From: JANQSS01 sp965249735
Lineage (GTDB): Bacteria; Bacteroidota; Bacteroidia; Chitinophagales; Saprospiraceae
Length of the DNA stretch: 64,000 bases
Reading direction: 5' to 3'
Assembly (NCBI GenBank): GCA_965249735.1
Contig: CBDFMS010000024.1
Location: 496,001 to 560,000 of the forward strand
This document shows, piece after piece, positions 9,574 to 18,608 of the stretch. A program made the translations under genes and the position numbers. The notes under the pieces are model-generated. The model was not told where the DNA came from. It saw nothing but the letters and a program-made list of their open reading frames with translations, and made no database searches. The first letter of the stretch is position 1, and every line of letters starts with the position of its first letter.

Positions 9574-9581
9574 CAAATATA
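9574..9581 (-). promoter_or_regulatory. Candidate -7 element for the isomerase-fabG transcript
   Basis: Read on the minus strand the octamer is TATATTTG, an exact TAnnTTTG match, ending 26 bases before the ATG at 9548. No convincing -33 box was found. Confidence 0.42.
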
Positions 9582-9672
9582 CATACTGGATGGCAGCTGG
9601 ATTTGATCGGAAAGCAAGTTTACTATTGGGCAAAAATGAAGGACTTTCAATCAACACCGAAAGCGTCGATTT

Positions 9673-10404
9673 TTAGTTTGCATGTTTTTGAAGCTGTGCA
9701 TTAATCTGTGATTGCGCCTGAGTCAGCGACTCATTAGCTGTTGTTGCCAATATAGGTTGTCCTATAACCATATGGACATTTGGCGTTTTAATGCCAAATG
9801 AATTGAAATAATATTCCATCATCGAAATATCGAACCAGTGATACTTAGGATCATTGTAAATCAGTGTAATCGGTATCACAGGGACGCCTGCTTCCACTGC
9901 CTTTTCAAAACTTCCCCGTTTGAATGGTAGAGTCAGAAGTTCACCCGAAACAGTCCCTTCAGGAAATAGCAAGATTGAATAGCCCTTCAAGAGGTGATCA
10001 ACGATGGCATCTTTAGCTTGAGCCCGCGAATTTCGATCTTCTCTTTTAACAAATATGACACCTGATTCGCGCACGGCACCACCCAATATAGGATATGCTT
10101 CAACTTCAGCCTTGGCAACGCCCAGCGCGTTAATGTGATGGCGAATAATGACCGGATCTAGCAAGGATCTGTGATTTGAAACATACAATGCCGGACCATC
10201 GTAGAGTTGTCCTTCAACGCTGTGTTTGGTGCTAAAGACCATCATGGCCATATACGTGTAGTACCGTTGGACTTCCAATCCCCAGGACAATTTGTCTTTT
10301 TTGAACGGCTTAGTCATCTTGAACCACAAGTAATAAAGTGCCATGGTGAGCATGGCCAGTACGAGTCGAACAATGGCGATGATATAGTTCAATAGCTTAA
10401 TCAC
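9673..10404 (-). CDS. 1-acyl-sn-glycerol-3-phosphate acyltransferase family protein
   Basis: Likely converts lysophosphatidate to phosphatidate at the inner membrane (PlsC family). The 243-residue protein has an N-terminal membrane segment (residues about 6-28), the acyltransferase HX4D motif (NHRSLLD, His78 and Asp83), and the acceptor-binding FPEGT motif near residue 149. These cover the main blocks of the family. Related lysophospholipid or ornithine-lipid acyltransferases share the motifs, so the exact acceptor is not proven. It stands 209 bases downstream of truA with no obvious promoter match. Confidence 0.88.
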   Translation of the reverse strand: MIKLLNYIIAIVRLVLAMLTMALYYLWFKMTKPFKKDKLSWGLEVQRYYTYMAMMVFSTKHSVEGQLYDGPALYVSNHRSLLDPVIIRHHINALGVAKAEVEAYPILGGAVRESGVIFVKREDRNSRAQAKDAIVDHLLKGYSILLFPEGTVSGELLTLPFKRGSFEKAVEAGVPVIPITLIYNDPKYHWFDISMMEYYFNSFGIKTPNVHMVIGQPILATTANESLTQAQSQINAQLQKHAN

Positions 10405-10613
10405 GATAAATGAATAAAGGACTGCAAAGATTGCATAAATTACGAATCAATAATTATAGATATTGAATGAGTCGAATCGTACTTTGTAAGGACTTCTTAT
10501 CGTGACTGGAATGAAATTAGTCTCAAAGGGGAAGGGGCATGACAGCGTGTATACCTTGTACGGAAAACAAATGACAATTCAAGCGAAATATCGGTTTAGG
10601 CGAGCTGGGACTT

Positions 10614-11348
10614 TTATGGATAGTTTATCTCTTCCAGAAACAATCCTTCTGCAGGAGCTGACCAGCTTTTGTTTAAAGCGGTCTGTTGATCAAGGGCAAT
10701 TTTAACAGTATTTAATTCTATATCACCCATGGCAACCCTGACGGACATGCCAACAATAAGGCGAACCATGCCGCGAAGAAAACGATTAGCTTTTATTTTG
10801 TAGACATATTCAGCATTGTGAAACTCCCAATGACTTTCCAGGATCTTGCATTTCATCGTTTCAGCATCAGAGTTAGTTTTACAAAACGGAAAAAATTCAT
10901 CGTAGGTTGAAATTAAATTGGCACAATCTACCAACAAGCTTCTATCAATTTTATCAAATTGAGGAAGCCGGGTTTTTAATTCATAATCAAACGGTGATTT
11001 ATTTTTAGTTAAATAATATCCATATGATCTTGAGACGGCATTAAATCTTGCATGTAAATTATCGGCGACCGAAAATATTCGGCGGATGACTATATCAGGG
11101 CTTAACATGCGATTTAATCGATGAGTCAGATCGGTAGGTACAGCCGCGTCGACATCAAAATGTAAAAAATATTGCGATGCATGCACGCCTGCATCAGTGC
11201 GACCACAGCCCACTACGGCTATTTTCTGGTTGAAAACAGTCGAGAGTTTATTCTCAATTTCTTCTTGAATAGTGGGTGCATTTAACTGACGCTGCCAGCC
11301 AGCAAAATGTGTGCCCTTATAGGCCAACTCGGCAAAAAAACGAGACAT
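10614..11348 (-). CDS. truA: tRNA pseudouridine(38-40) synthase
   Basis: Isomerises U38-U40 in the anticodon stem-loop of tRNAs. The 244-residue protein has the N-terminal FFAELAYKGTHFAGWQRQ block and the catalytic Asp52 in GCGRTDAGVHA. Later NRFLRGMVRLIVG is the conserved C-terminal block. Length is normal. The ATG lies 3 bases past the clpX stop, so the genes are almost certainly co-transcribed. Confidence 0.95.
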   Translation of the reverse strand: MSRFFAELAYKGTHFAGWQRQLNAPTIQEEIENKLSTVFNQKIAVVGCGRTDAGVHASQYFLHFDVDAAVPTDLTHRLNRMLSPDIVIRRIFSVADNLHARFNAVSRSYGYYLTKNKSPFDYELKTRLPQFDKIDRSLLVDCANLISTYDEFFPFCKTNSDAETMKCKILESHWEFHNAEYVYKIKANRFLRGMVRLIVGMSVRVAMGDIELNTVKIALDQQTALNKSWSAPAEGLFLEEINYP

Positions 11349-11351
11349 TAT

Positions 11352-12593
11352 CTATGCAGCTTTGAGACGTTGTAGCGTCGATTTTGACAACTGTTCCTGG
11401 ACATATTTTAAATCAACGTGCAATGCCTTACGATTTGTTTCAGAAGGCAGATTGAACATGTCATTTGTGAGTACTGCCTCTAATATAGACCTTAAACCCC
11501 GTGCACCGAGTTTGAATTCAATTGCTTTTTCAGCAATAAATTCCATAGCCTCATCCGAAAATGTCAACTTGACATTTTCCAATTCAAATAATGAAGCATA
11601 CTGCTTGACTAGGGCATTTTTAGGCTCTGTCAAAATCCGCGTTAATATTTCTTTATCTAAAGGATGAAGATGTGTAAGTACGGGGAGTCGACCCAGTAAT
11701 TCTGGAATTAATCCAAATCTTTTTAAATCCATGTGACTCACAAATTCCAACAATTCATGTCCTTCAACCCGTGTCTTTTCTTTGGAAGAATATCCAATGA
11801 CCGAAGTATTTAATCGTTTGGCAATTATTTTTTCTATACCATCAAATGCTCCACCGCAAATAAATAAAATATTTTCGGTGTTGACTTTGACCATCTTTTG
11901 TTCAGGATGTTTTCTTCCACCCTGCGGTGGTACATTTACATCTGCGCCTTCCAACATTTTTAAGAGCGCTTGTTGAACACCTTCACCTGAGACATCACGG
12001 GTAATAGAAGGATTATCGCTTTTTCTGGCGATTTTATCAAGCTCATCGATGTAGACAATGCCTTGTTCCGCAAACTCTACATTATAATCACAAGCTTGTA
12101 ATAATCTACTCAACATACTTTCTACGTCCTCGCCCACATAGCCGGCTTCGGTAAATATGGTTGCATCAACAATGGCAAAGGGTACTTTCAGTAATCTCGC
12201 AATCGTTTTAGCCAATAGAGTTTTTCCGGTTCCGGTGCGACCAACAAAAAGAATATTGGACTTTTCTATGAGGGAATCTTTAAGCGATTTATTCGCTCTC
12301 AGTCGTTTATAATGATTGTAGACAGCAACGGATAAAAATCGCTTTGCCTCATCTTGTCCAATGATGTATTGATCAAGATGTTTTTTAATCTCCTTGGGTT
12401 TTGGGACTTTCTCCAAATCAATTGGTAGCGCCTCAGGATCCCCTTGATTATTGACAATTTCATCTTGTACAATGTCATGTGCTTGTTGTGCACACAATTC
12501 ACAGATGTGCCCATCAATACCCGCAATAAGAATAAGCGCCTCGCTCTTATCGCGGCCGCAGAATGAACATCGAATGGCTTCTTTGGCACCCAT
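11352..12593 (-). CDS. clpX: ATP-dependent Clp protease ATP-binding subunit ClpX
   Basis: AAA+ unfoldase that feeds substrates to ClpP. The 413-residue protein has the N-terminal zinc-binding domain with Cys9, Cys12, Cys31 and Cys34, Walker A GRTGTGKT near residue 118, Walker B VYIDELDKI, and the ClpP-docking IGY-type loop, here VIGYSSKE near residue 266. The C-terminal domain is complete, with GARGLRSI as the sensor 2 region. It lies 20 bases downstream of clpP, as expected for a clpP-clpX operon. Confidence 0.97.
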   Translation of the reverse strand: MGAKEAIRCSFCGRDKSEALILIAGIDGHICELCAQQAHDIVQDEIVNNQGDPEALPIDLEKVPKPKEIKKHLDQYIIGQDEAKRFLSVAVYNHYKRLRANKSLKDSLIEKSNILFVGRTGTGKTLLAKTIARLLKVPFAIVDATIFTEAGYVGEDVESMLSRLLQACDYNVEFAEQGIVYIDELDKIARKSDNPSITRDVSGEGVQQALLKMLEGADVNVPPQGGRKHPEQKMVKVNTENILFICGGAFDGIEKIIAKRLNTSVIGYSSKEKTRVEGHELLEFVSHMDLKRFGLIPELLGRLPVLTHLHPLDKEILTRILTEPKNALVKQYASLFELENVKLTFSDEAMEFIAEKAIEFKLGARGLRSILEAVLTNDMFNLPSETNRKALHVDLKYVQEQLSKSTLQRLKAA

Positions 12594-12613
12594 AACTGGA
12601 AATTTATTTCTTA

Positions 12614-13327
12614 TTAAACAGTGGTCTTAACGCGTGGATTTTGTCGGTCCAGGACTTCATCAACCAAGCCGTATTCTTTGGCTTCGCTTGATGTCATCCA
12701 GTTGTCGCGATCCGAGTCTTTTTCTATTGTTTTATACGTTTGTCCGGTATGATTGCTGAGGATGTCGTACAAGTTTTTCTGCATGCTCTTCATCAGGTTG
12801 TACGTAATTTCCATCTCAGTCAATTGTCCCTGCATGCCGCCTAATGGCTGGTGAATCATAACGCGGCTATGTTGAAGTGCCGTTCGTTTTCCTTTCGTGC
12901 CAGATGCCAATAGTACTGCTCCCATTGATGCCGCTAATCCAGTACAGATCGTACCAATTTCAGGGGCAACATATTGCATGGTATCATAGATTCCGAGTCC
13001 GGCAGTAACGGATCCACCCGGACTATTGATAAACATTTGAATGTCCAATTTTGGGTCCGTTGACTCGAGAAAGAGCATTTGTGCCTGAATGACATTTGCT
13101 ACATAGTCTGTAACGGGAACACCCATGAAGATAATCCGATCCATCATGAGCCGGCTAAAGACATCTATCGCCTGTACATTCATTTGTCGCTCCTCGATAA
13201 CTGCTGGAGTGAAACCATGGATATTGGGGACACTAACGCCTGATTTAGTCATATAGTGCTCCAGATGTGCACTGTTCATGCCCATGTGCTTGACAGCATA
13301 CTTCTTAAATTCATTGTGCTTAATCAT
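12614..13327 (-). CDS. clpP: ATP-dependent Clp protease proteolytic subunit
   Basis: Serine protease that forms the tetradecameric chamber served by ClpX. Catalytic Ser134 sits in GLAASMGA and His159 in MIHQPLGG; the Asp is in the DRDNWM segment near residue 208. At 237 residues it is about 35 longer than E. coli ClpP, because of an N-terminal extension before FSRLMMDRIIF. It lies 61 bases downstream of tig, the classical tig-clpP-clpX order. Confidence 0.97.
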   Translation of the reverse strand: MIKHNEFKKYAVKHMGMNSAHLEHYMTKSGVSVPNIHGFTPAVIEERQMNVQAIDVFSRLMMDRIIFMGVPVTDYVANVIQAQMLFLESTDPKLDIQMFINSPGGSVTAGLGIYDTMQYVAPEIGTICTGLAASMGAVLLASGTKGKRTALQHSRVMIHQPLGGMQGQLTEMEITYNLMKSMQKNLYDILSNHTGQTYKTIEKDSDRDNWMTSSEAKEYGLVDEVLDRQNPRVKTTV

Positions 13328-13388
13328 TGTATTCTCTTCTTAGTTTAATTGTCGATACTATAATAAACGAGACGATCAATTGTTTATG

Positions 13389-14762
13389 TTATTCTTCTTC
13401 CTCTGATTTACGTGGGAAAGTTTCATCGTATAGTTTCATCAGTTCTTCTTCGGGTTTCTTCACGATATCCAGGGAGACCTCCGTCTTGACTGTTGATATA
13501 AGTTTGTCATTTAGAACCTTATCTGAAAGTTCGCGCACATATTTTTCATCTTTCATTGCATTTTCTACAATGCGATCAATGGTTTCAGGAGGTAAGGTCA
13601 TGCCACCAAAATTGGCGGTAAATTCTTCCATCACTTTTTTCCTCATGTCATCCTGACTAATTTCAATGCCTAATTTTTTAATTATCATTGAAATTAGAAT
13701 TTGACGTCGGATACTTTTTTTGAAGTCATCCAGTGCCTCGTCGTCATGATGTGCTTTACCTGAAGAATGTAATAATTGGTGTACGTAGTTTTCAGGTAGT
13801 TCAAATTCGTTTTTATTCTCTAGTTTATCGACGATTTCTTTGATGAAAAGATTGTCTCCAACGGGTGAATATCCTTTAATATATTGCTTACCTATTTCCT
13901 CACGTGCCGCGCTTTCAGATTTTATGTGTTCGGGAAAAGCCTTTTCAAAAAAGGCCTCGTTTAATTCTGCCTTTTCCTGTCGATGTATGGATGCGATTTT
14001 TCCCTCAAACATATTGTTGATGGAGGTGGCGTCAGCATCGTCTTCCAATTTCAGAAAATACTTTTTAACGTATGTTTCATCACGGTCAAGCTCAAGGTTA
14101 TAAATATCGAAGACAAATTCATCATCCTTTTTGAGGCCGAGCAACTCCTTTTTTAGTTTTTCGTCTGCAACCAGGTCCACAGCGAAACGGAACGTAGATT
14201 GACTACCATTTTCTTTTATTGAATCGCCTTCTAATTCATGCGCTTCAATTTCAACCACATCTTTATCTTCAATATTTTCGGGATGCGTATGATCTCCCAT
14301 TTGAAGACGCATGGCGTCCAGGCGTTCATCTATCTTGCTGTCCTCCACTTCCAACTCATAGTATATGTAGCTATCTTCCGTGCTTATTCCGTTTAGTTCA
14401 AGCTGTGGCATTAACCCGAGGATATAGGTGAAGGTGCAGTCTTCGTCCAAGCCACCATCTTCAAGTGCGGGTACATGCGAATCAGTCATCAGCGGCTCAT
14501 TAATTAGATCGAACGCATTCTCATCAATGATTTGAGACAAAAGTTTGGTTGTAGCATCGCTGATCACTTCCGCCGCAATCTGTTTGCCATACTGTCGCTT
14601 TATAAAACTCATCGGTGTTTTGCCGTGGCGAAATCCCTTGATGTTTGTTTGATTCCGAAGCTTTTTTAGCCGTTCATTAAGTTTTGGTGCGAAATCAGAG
14701 GATTCTACCGTAAGCTCAATCTGACGTTCATTAACTCCTTTTTCCTGAATATCTACTTTCAT
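13389..14762 (-). CDS. tig: Trigger factor
   Basis: Ribosome-associated chaperone for nascent chains. The N-terminal domain holds the ribosome-binding signature GFRHGK(T)P. The central peptidyl-prolyl isomerase (FKBP-like) domain looks degenerate, as is usual in Bacteroidota, and a long helical C-terminal arm ends in an acidic KSEEEE tail. I chose ATG 14762 (MKVDIQEKG), giving 457 residues; the frame is open to 14798 but the added residues do not resemble the family. It is first gene of the tig-clpP-clpX-truA run. Confidence 0.94.
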   Translation of the reverse strand: MKVDIQEKGVNERQIELTVESSDFAPKLNERLKKLRNQTNIKGFRHGKTPMSFIKRQYGKQIAAEVISDATTKLLSQIIDENAFDLINEPLMTDSHVPALEDGGLDEDCTFTYILGLMPQLELNGISTEDSYIYYELEVEDSKIDERLDAMRLQMGDHTHPENIEDKDVVEIEAHELEGDSIKENGSQSTFRFAVDLVADEKLKKELLGLKKDDEFVFDIYNLELDRDETYVKKYFLKLEDDADATSINNMFEGKIASIHRQEKAELNEAFFEKAFPEHIKSESAAREEIGKQYIKGYSPVGDNLFIKEIVDKLENKNEFELPENYVHQLLHSSGKAHHDDEALDDFKKSIRRQILISMIIKKLGIEISQDDMRKKVMEEFTANFGGMTLPPETIDRIVENAMKDEKYVRELSDKVLNDKLISTVKTEVSLDIVKKPEEELMKLYDETFPRKSEEEE

Positions 14763-14900
14763 ATTAGTTGCTTTGTCCCATGGTTGCCTAGAATACACCG
14801 ACTATACCGGAAAAATGACTGTTTATTGTATTCCTTTTGGATCCGCTGCATCTTATGCACGACGGAGTGTATGAGTGAATTTGTAACACTTCTTATAAAG

Positions 14901-14985
14901 TGGTGCGGGTAGAGGGACTCGAACCCCCACGCCTTGCGGCACTAGATCCTAAGTCTAGCACGTCTACCAATTTCGCCATACCCGC
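14901..14985 (-). tRNA. tRNA-Leu (anticodon UAG)
   Basis: Read on the minus strand, the 7-bp acceptor stem GCGGGTA pairs with TACCCGC, followed by discriminator A and an encoded CCA. The anticodon stem CTAGA/TCTAG encloses the loop CTTAGGA, so the anticodon is UAG, reading CUN leucine codons. A long variable arm (TGCCGCAAGGCG) marks a class II tRNA, and the T-arm carries GTTCGAGTC. The total is 85 bases with CCA. Confidence 0.96.
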
Positions 14986-15044
14986 TAATACCAACTGACC
15001 TGTGGATTGAGTGGATAATCTGATCAGTTGTTTAAAAAGCGTGG

Positions 15045-15052
15045 CAAATATA
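15045..15052 (-). promoter_or_regulatory. Candidate -7 element for tRNA-Leu
   Basis: Minus-strand TATATTTG is an exact TAnnTTTG match, 60 bases before the mature tRNA 5' end, leaving a leader for RNase P removal. No good -33 box was identified. Confidence 0.4.
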
Positions 15053-15179
15053 CACGGATTATGGATCTTGCAAAGTCAATTTGATATTGATTTGTAATAA
15101 GATCGGCAAACAAATATGACTATATAATATCTTAGAATTAAGACAATCCGTACCTTGATCCGTTAAAACACACACGAAA

Positions 15180-17393
15180 GTGAGCACGACAATAGCTATA
15201 TCTATCGAGGAAATGACCTCTATCAAGACGGCCTACAAACGCCTGATGAGATCGATAAAGGTGGAGGTATTGGATGAGGACAAAAAGAATATCCGAAAGG
15301 CATTTGACCTTGCCGTAGCTGCACATTCACAGCAACGACGAAAATCCGGAGAGCCTTATGTGCTGCATCCTATCGAAGTATCACGCATTTGTGCAGTCGA
15401 AATAGGACTCGGTCCCACAGCGATCATATGCGCCATCCTGCATGATGTTGTAGAAGACACCTATGTCACGCAGGAGGAGATTGTTGATATGTTCGGGTCC
15501 AAAATTGGTGACATCGTAGATGGTCTGACGAAATTGGATGGAACATATACCAAAGATAGTCCTCAAGCCGAAAACTTTAAAAAGGTACTCAGTACACTCG
15601 TCGAAGACGTACGGGTTGTCTTGATCAAAATGGCGGACAGATTACATAATTTGAGAACGATTGGTTCCATGCCAAGACCAAAACAGTTGAAAATTGCCGC
15701 TGAGACCTTGTACATCTATGCACCACTCGCACATAGACTCGGGTTGTATAATATTAAGACCGAATTTCAGGATCTTTGTATGAAAATCAACGAGCCGGAA
15801 AAATACCGCGAGCTGGAAGAAAAAATTAGTGAGTCTAAAAAACAAAGGACACGTTATATCGCTGAATTTATAAAACCTATAAAAGCGGAAATTGAAAACC
15901 TCAATATACCTTATCGAATATTGGGTAGGTTGAAATCGGTGCATTCCATATGGAATAAAATAAAAATGAAGAATGTTCCTTTTGAGGAAATTTATGATTT
16001 ATTTGCTATTCGTGTCATTATCGATTCTCCGATTGCACAAGAAAAAAAAGATTGTTGGCAAGTGTACAGTGTGGTAACAGATGTATATAAACCAATTCCG
16101 GAGCGATTAAAAGATTGGATCACCACACCAAAGTCAAATGGTTATGAGTCATTACATACAACAGTAATCGGACCGAGAGGAAATTTTGTCGAAGTACAAA
16201 TTCGATCCGAACGAATGGACGAAATTGCTGAACGAGGATTTGCAGCTCATTGGAAATATAAAGGAGCAGGATCTCAACCTCATATATACGATCATTGGCT
16301 TGACAATATTCGTTCAATATTGGATTCTGACAATTCGGATGCAACTGAATTCCTATCTGATTTTAAAACGAACTTATTTAGCGAGGAGGTCTACGTATAT
16401 ACGCCAAAAGGTGATATGCGTGTGTTACCTAAAGGTGCCACTGCATTAGATTTTGCTTTTTCCATTCATACCGATGTAGGATATTATTGTACGGCCGTAA
16501 AGGTCAATAATAAATTAGTTCCGCTCGGTTACAAATTACAAAATGGGGATCGTGTATCTGTCATCACGTCTTCGAATCAAAAACCAAAAAGCGATTGGCT
16601 AAAGATTGTCATTACAGGAAAAGCGAGATCAAAAATCCGATCTTCAATTAAAGAGGAAAAACGAAAGAAGGGAATTTATGGTCAGGAAGCACTTGCACGA
16701 AAACTAAAACATTTAAAAGTCGACTATGAATTGTCGGTGGATTTCCTGGTAAAATATTATGGATTTAAAAGCCGTCCGGACTTATTCTTTGCCATTGCTT
16801 CCGAAGAAATTGACCTTACAACGCTAAAACAATTCGACATTGTCAATCACGTCTTGACAGCTAAAGAGAAGCCTAAAAAAGCAGAGGTCGAAAAGCCTGC
16901 ATCAAAACGGGCGGCTAAGGCCAAAGCAAAAAGCGACAAACCACTCGTATATATTAATGATGAACCGGGAACACAGTACAACTATTCTCTGGCTAATTGT
17001 TGTAAAGCGGTCCATGGTGACAAAATATTTGGGTATGTCACTGCGGGAAGCGGTATCAAAATTCATCGGGTAAATTGCCCTAATGCCACACACCTTATGG
17101 CGCACTATGGCTATCGAATGGTGAAAGCCGAATGGTCCGCACATGAAAGTTCTTCGTTTGTTGTTTCTTTGCTTATTACCGGAGTAGATGATGGACCCGG
17201 TGTGATCGAACGACTTACCGGCTTACTTTCTTCTAAACTTGGAATTAATATCAGAAGCTTTAGTATTGAAGGAAAAGAAGGGTACTTCGAAGGTAAAATA
17301 TCACTCTTAGTATTGAACACCGATCAACTTCAATTTGTTATTACAAAATTAAAGGAACTTGAAGGGATATCTCAAGTCACAAGAATTGAATGA
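15180..17393 (+). CDS. Bifunctional (p)ppGpp synthetase/hydrolase, RelA/SpoT family
   Basis: Makes and degrades the stringent-response alarmone. The 737-residue protein has an intact HD hydrolase domain (His49, His88-Asp89 in HDVVEDT, then MADRLHNLRT), the synthetase domain with KSNGYESLHT and EVQIRS, a TGS domain (about residues 400-460) and a C-terminal ACT domain (about 660-737). Both active sites look functional, so it should act as a Rel/SpoT-type bifunctional enzyme. The start is GTG at 15180; there is no in-frame ATG before residue 12. Its stop overlaps the start of the Fur-family gene. Confidence 0.94.
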   Translation: MSTTIAISIEEMTSIKTAYKRLMRSIKVEVLDEDKKNIRKAFDLAVAAHSQQRRKSGEPYVLHPIEVSRICAVEIGLGPTAIICAILHDVVEDTYVTQEEIVDMFGSKIGDIVDGLTKLDGTYTKDSPQAENFKKVLSTLVEDVRVVLIKMADRLHNLRTIGSMPRPKQLKIAAETLYIYAPLAHRLGLYNIKTEFQDLCMKINEPEKYRELEEKISESKKQRTRYIAEFIKPIKAEIENLNIPYRILGRLKSVHSIWNKIKMKNVPFEEIYDLFAIRVIIDSPIAQEKKDCWQVYSVVTDVYKPIPERLKDWITTPKSNGYESLHTTVIGPRGNFVEVQIRSERMDEIAERGFAAHWKYKGAGSQPHIYDHWLDNIRSILDSDNSDATEFLSDFKTNLFSEEVYVYTPKGDMRVLPKGATALDFAFSIHTDVGYYCTAVKVNNKLVPLGYKLQNGDRVSVITSSNQKPKSDWLKIVITGKARSKIRSSIKEEKRKKGIYGQEALARKLKHLKVDYELSVDFLVKYYGFKSRPDLFFAIASEEIDLTTLKQFDIVNHVLTAKEKPKKAEVEKPASKRAAKAKAKSDKPLVYINDEPGTQYNYSLANCCKAVHGDKIFGYVTAGSGIKIHRVNCPNATHLMAHYGYRMVKAEWSAHESSSFVVSLLITGVDDGPGVIERLTGLLSSKLGINIRSFSIEGKEGYFEGKISLLVLNTDQLQFVITKLKELEGISQVTRIE

Positions 17394-17857
17394 ACGCGAC
17401 CAAAAAAATAATAATTGAAGCTAAAGAGAAATTCACCAAACACTTGGAGGTGAACGGCTGTAGGAAAACTTCAGAGCGATATGCTATTCTTGAAGAGATT
17501 TATAGTCGCAATGATCATTTTGATGCGGAGGCTTTATTTGTACATATGAAAGCACGAAATTATCGTGTAAGTCGGGCTACAGTGTACAACACGCTGGAAT
17601 TACTTCACTCGTGTGACTTGGTAAAAAAACATCAATTTGGAAAAAATTTAGCGTTGTACGAAAAGTCATTTGGATACAAGCAACATGATCATCTTATTTG
17701 TGTGAATTGTGGAAAAGTAATGGAATTTTGTGATCCACGAGTTCAACAAATTAAAGATATGGTTGGTGAGATTTTTGATTTCGAAGTACAGCATCATGCC
17801 TTGAATCTCTATGGGCACTGTAAGGATAATTGCGAAGAAAAATTAAAATTGAGCTAA
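17390..17857 (+). CDS. Fur-family transcriptional regulator
   Basis: Metal-dependent repressor of the Fur/PerR/Zur superfamily, 155 residues. The N-terminal winged helix contains RVSRATVYNTLELL near residue 58. The metal-binding half has HDHLICVNCGKV and a C-terminal HCKDNC, giving the paired CXXC structural zinc site. Its ATG overlaps the rel stop (ATGA), so it is translationally coupled to rel. Whether it senses iron, zinc, manganese or peroxide cannot be read from the sequence alone. Confidence 0.92.
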   Translation: MNATKKIIIEAKEKFTKHLEVNGCRKTSERYAILEEIYSRNDHFDAEALFVHMKARNYRVSRATVYNTLELLHSCDLVKKHQFGKNLALYEKSFGYKQHDHLICVNCGKVMEFCDPRVQQIKDMVGEIFDFEVQHHALNLYGHCKDNCEEKLKLS

Positions 17858-17913
17858 AAATTATTTCATCAGTTATTCTTCCTATCCTATTTTTTAACTT
17901 ATAAAATTAAATC

Positions 17914-18525
17914 ATGTCATTTTCAATAAATATATATTTACGACTTGCATTAATTGTTGTTGGTATTCTTGGTGGAATCGCCTTATGGATATCGCAGGGT
18001 TTTTGGTATGGTATCTGGTTTGTATTAGCCGGAGTCGTCTTGTTGGTTGGGTATATATTATTAGGAACGGTGCAGTCGGCGGCTGAAAAGATGCAGTTGA
18101 TGGATTTTGACGGTGCTGAAAAACGCCTTGGTTTGACGTTAAGCCCTAAACTGCTCTACTCAACTAATCGTGCATATTTCTTCATGGTTAAAGGGACTAT
18201 CGCGATGAACCGAAATAATCATGATACAGCCGAGCAATATTTTCTTAAAGCTGAAAAGGCCGGTATGTCGTCGGAAACGGAAAAAGCGATGATTCAGTTT
18301 CAGCTGGCATCTATACAGGCGAATAAAAATAATTGGACAGCCGCTCAATTACATTTTAAAAATGCCAAGCAATACAAGGTCACAGAGCCACAATTGAAAG
18401 AACAAATGGGTCAATTTGAAAAAGCATTGAAACAACGTGGCATGATGAAGATGGGTGGAGTAGCACAACGTAAACAAGGTGCTTTTCAGCCGGGGGGTAA
18501 ACGAAGACGACCAAAAATGAGATAA
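17914..18525 (+). CDS. Small membrane protein with TPR-like domain
   Basis: Not a named family that I recognise. Two membrane helices lie at residues about 8-26 and 31-50, followed by a helical domain (about 60-170) with a TPR-like pattern: AYFFMVKGTIAMNRN and FQLASIQANKNN each pair a small and an aromatic residue. The tail is strongly basic and glycine-rich (GGKRRRPKMR). It follows the Fur-family gene by 56 bases on the same strand and may belong to the same transcript. Scaffold function is an inference. Confidence 0.75.
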   Translation: MSFSINIYLRLALIVVGILGGIALWISQGFWYGIWFVLAGVVLLVGYILLGTVQSAAEKMQLMDFDGAEKRLGLTLSPKLLYSTNRAYFFMVKGTIAMNRNNHDTAEQYFLKAEKAGMSSETEKAMIQFQLASIQANKNNWTAAQLHFKNAKQYKVTEPQLKEQMGQFEKALKQRGMMKMGGVAQRKQGAFQPGGKRRRPKMR

Positions 18526-18608
18526 TCAATTTTGAAGAACTCGTTTCAAGTTAAATATTAATGCACAATCTCTTCACCTATTTCTAGAATTGATGTACAA
18601 TGCTATAA

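Larger units (their letters stand above)
14763..15179. other. Intergenic region between tig and rel holding tRNA-Leu
   Basis: A 417-base gap between divergent genes. It contains the tRNA-Leu gene at 14901-14985 and a TAnnTTTG element upstream of it on the minus strand. No other coding or RNA gene is visible in the rest. Confidence 0.6.

Noticed and set aside
10502..10705. 67-codon plus-strand frame overlapping the end of truA
   Set aside because: It runs antisense over the conserved C-terminal part of truA and shows no family features.
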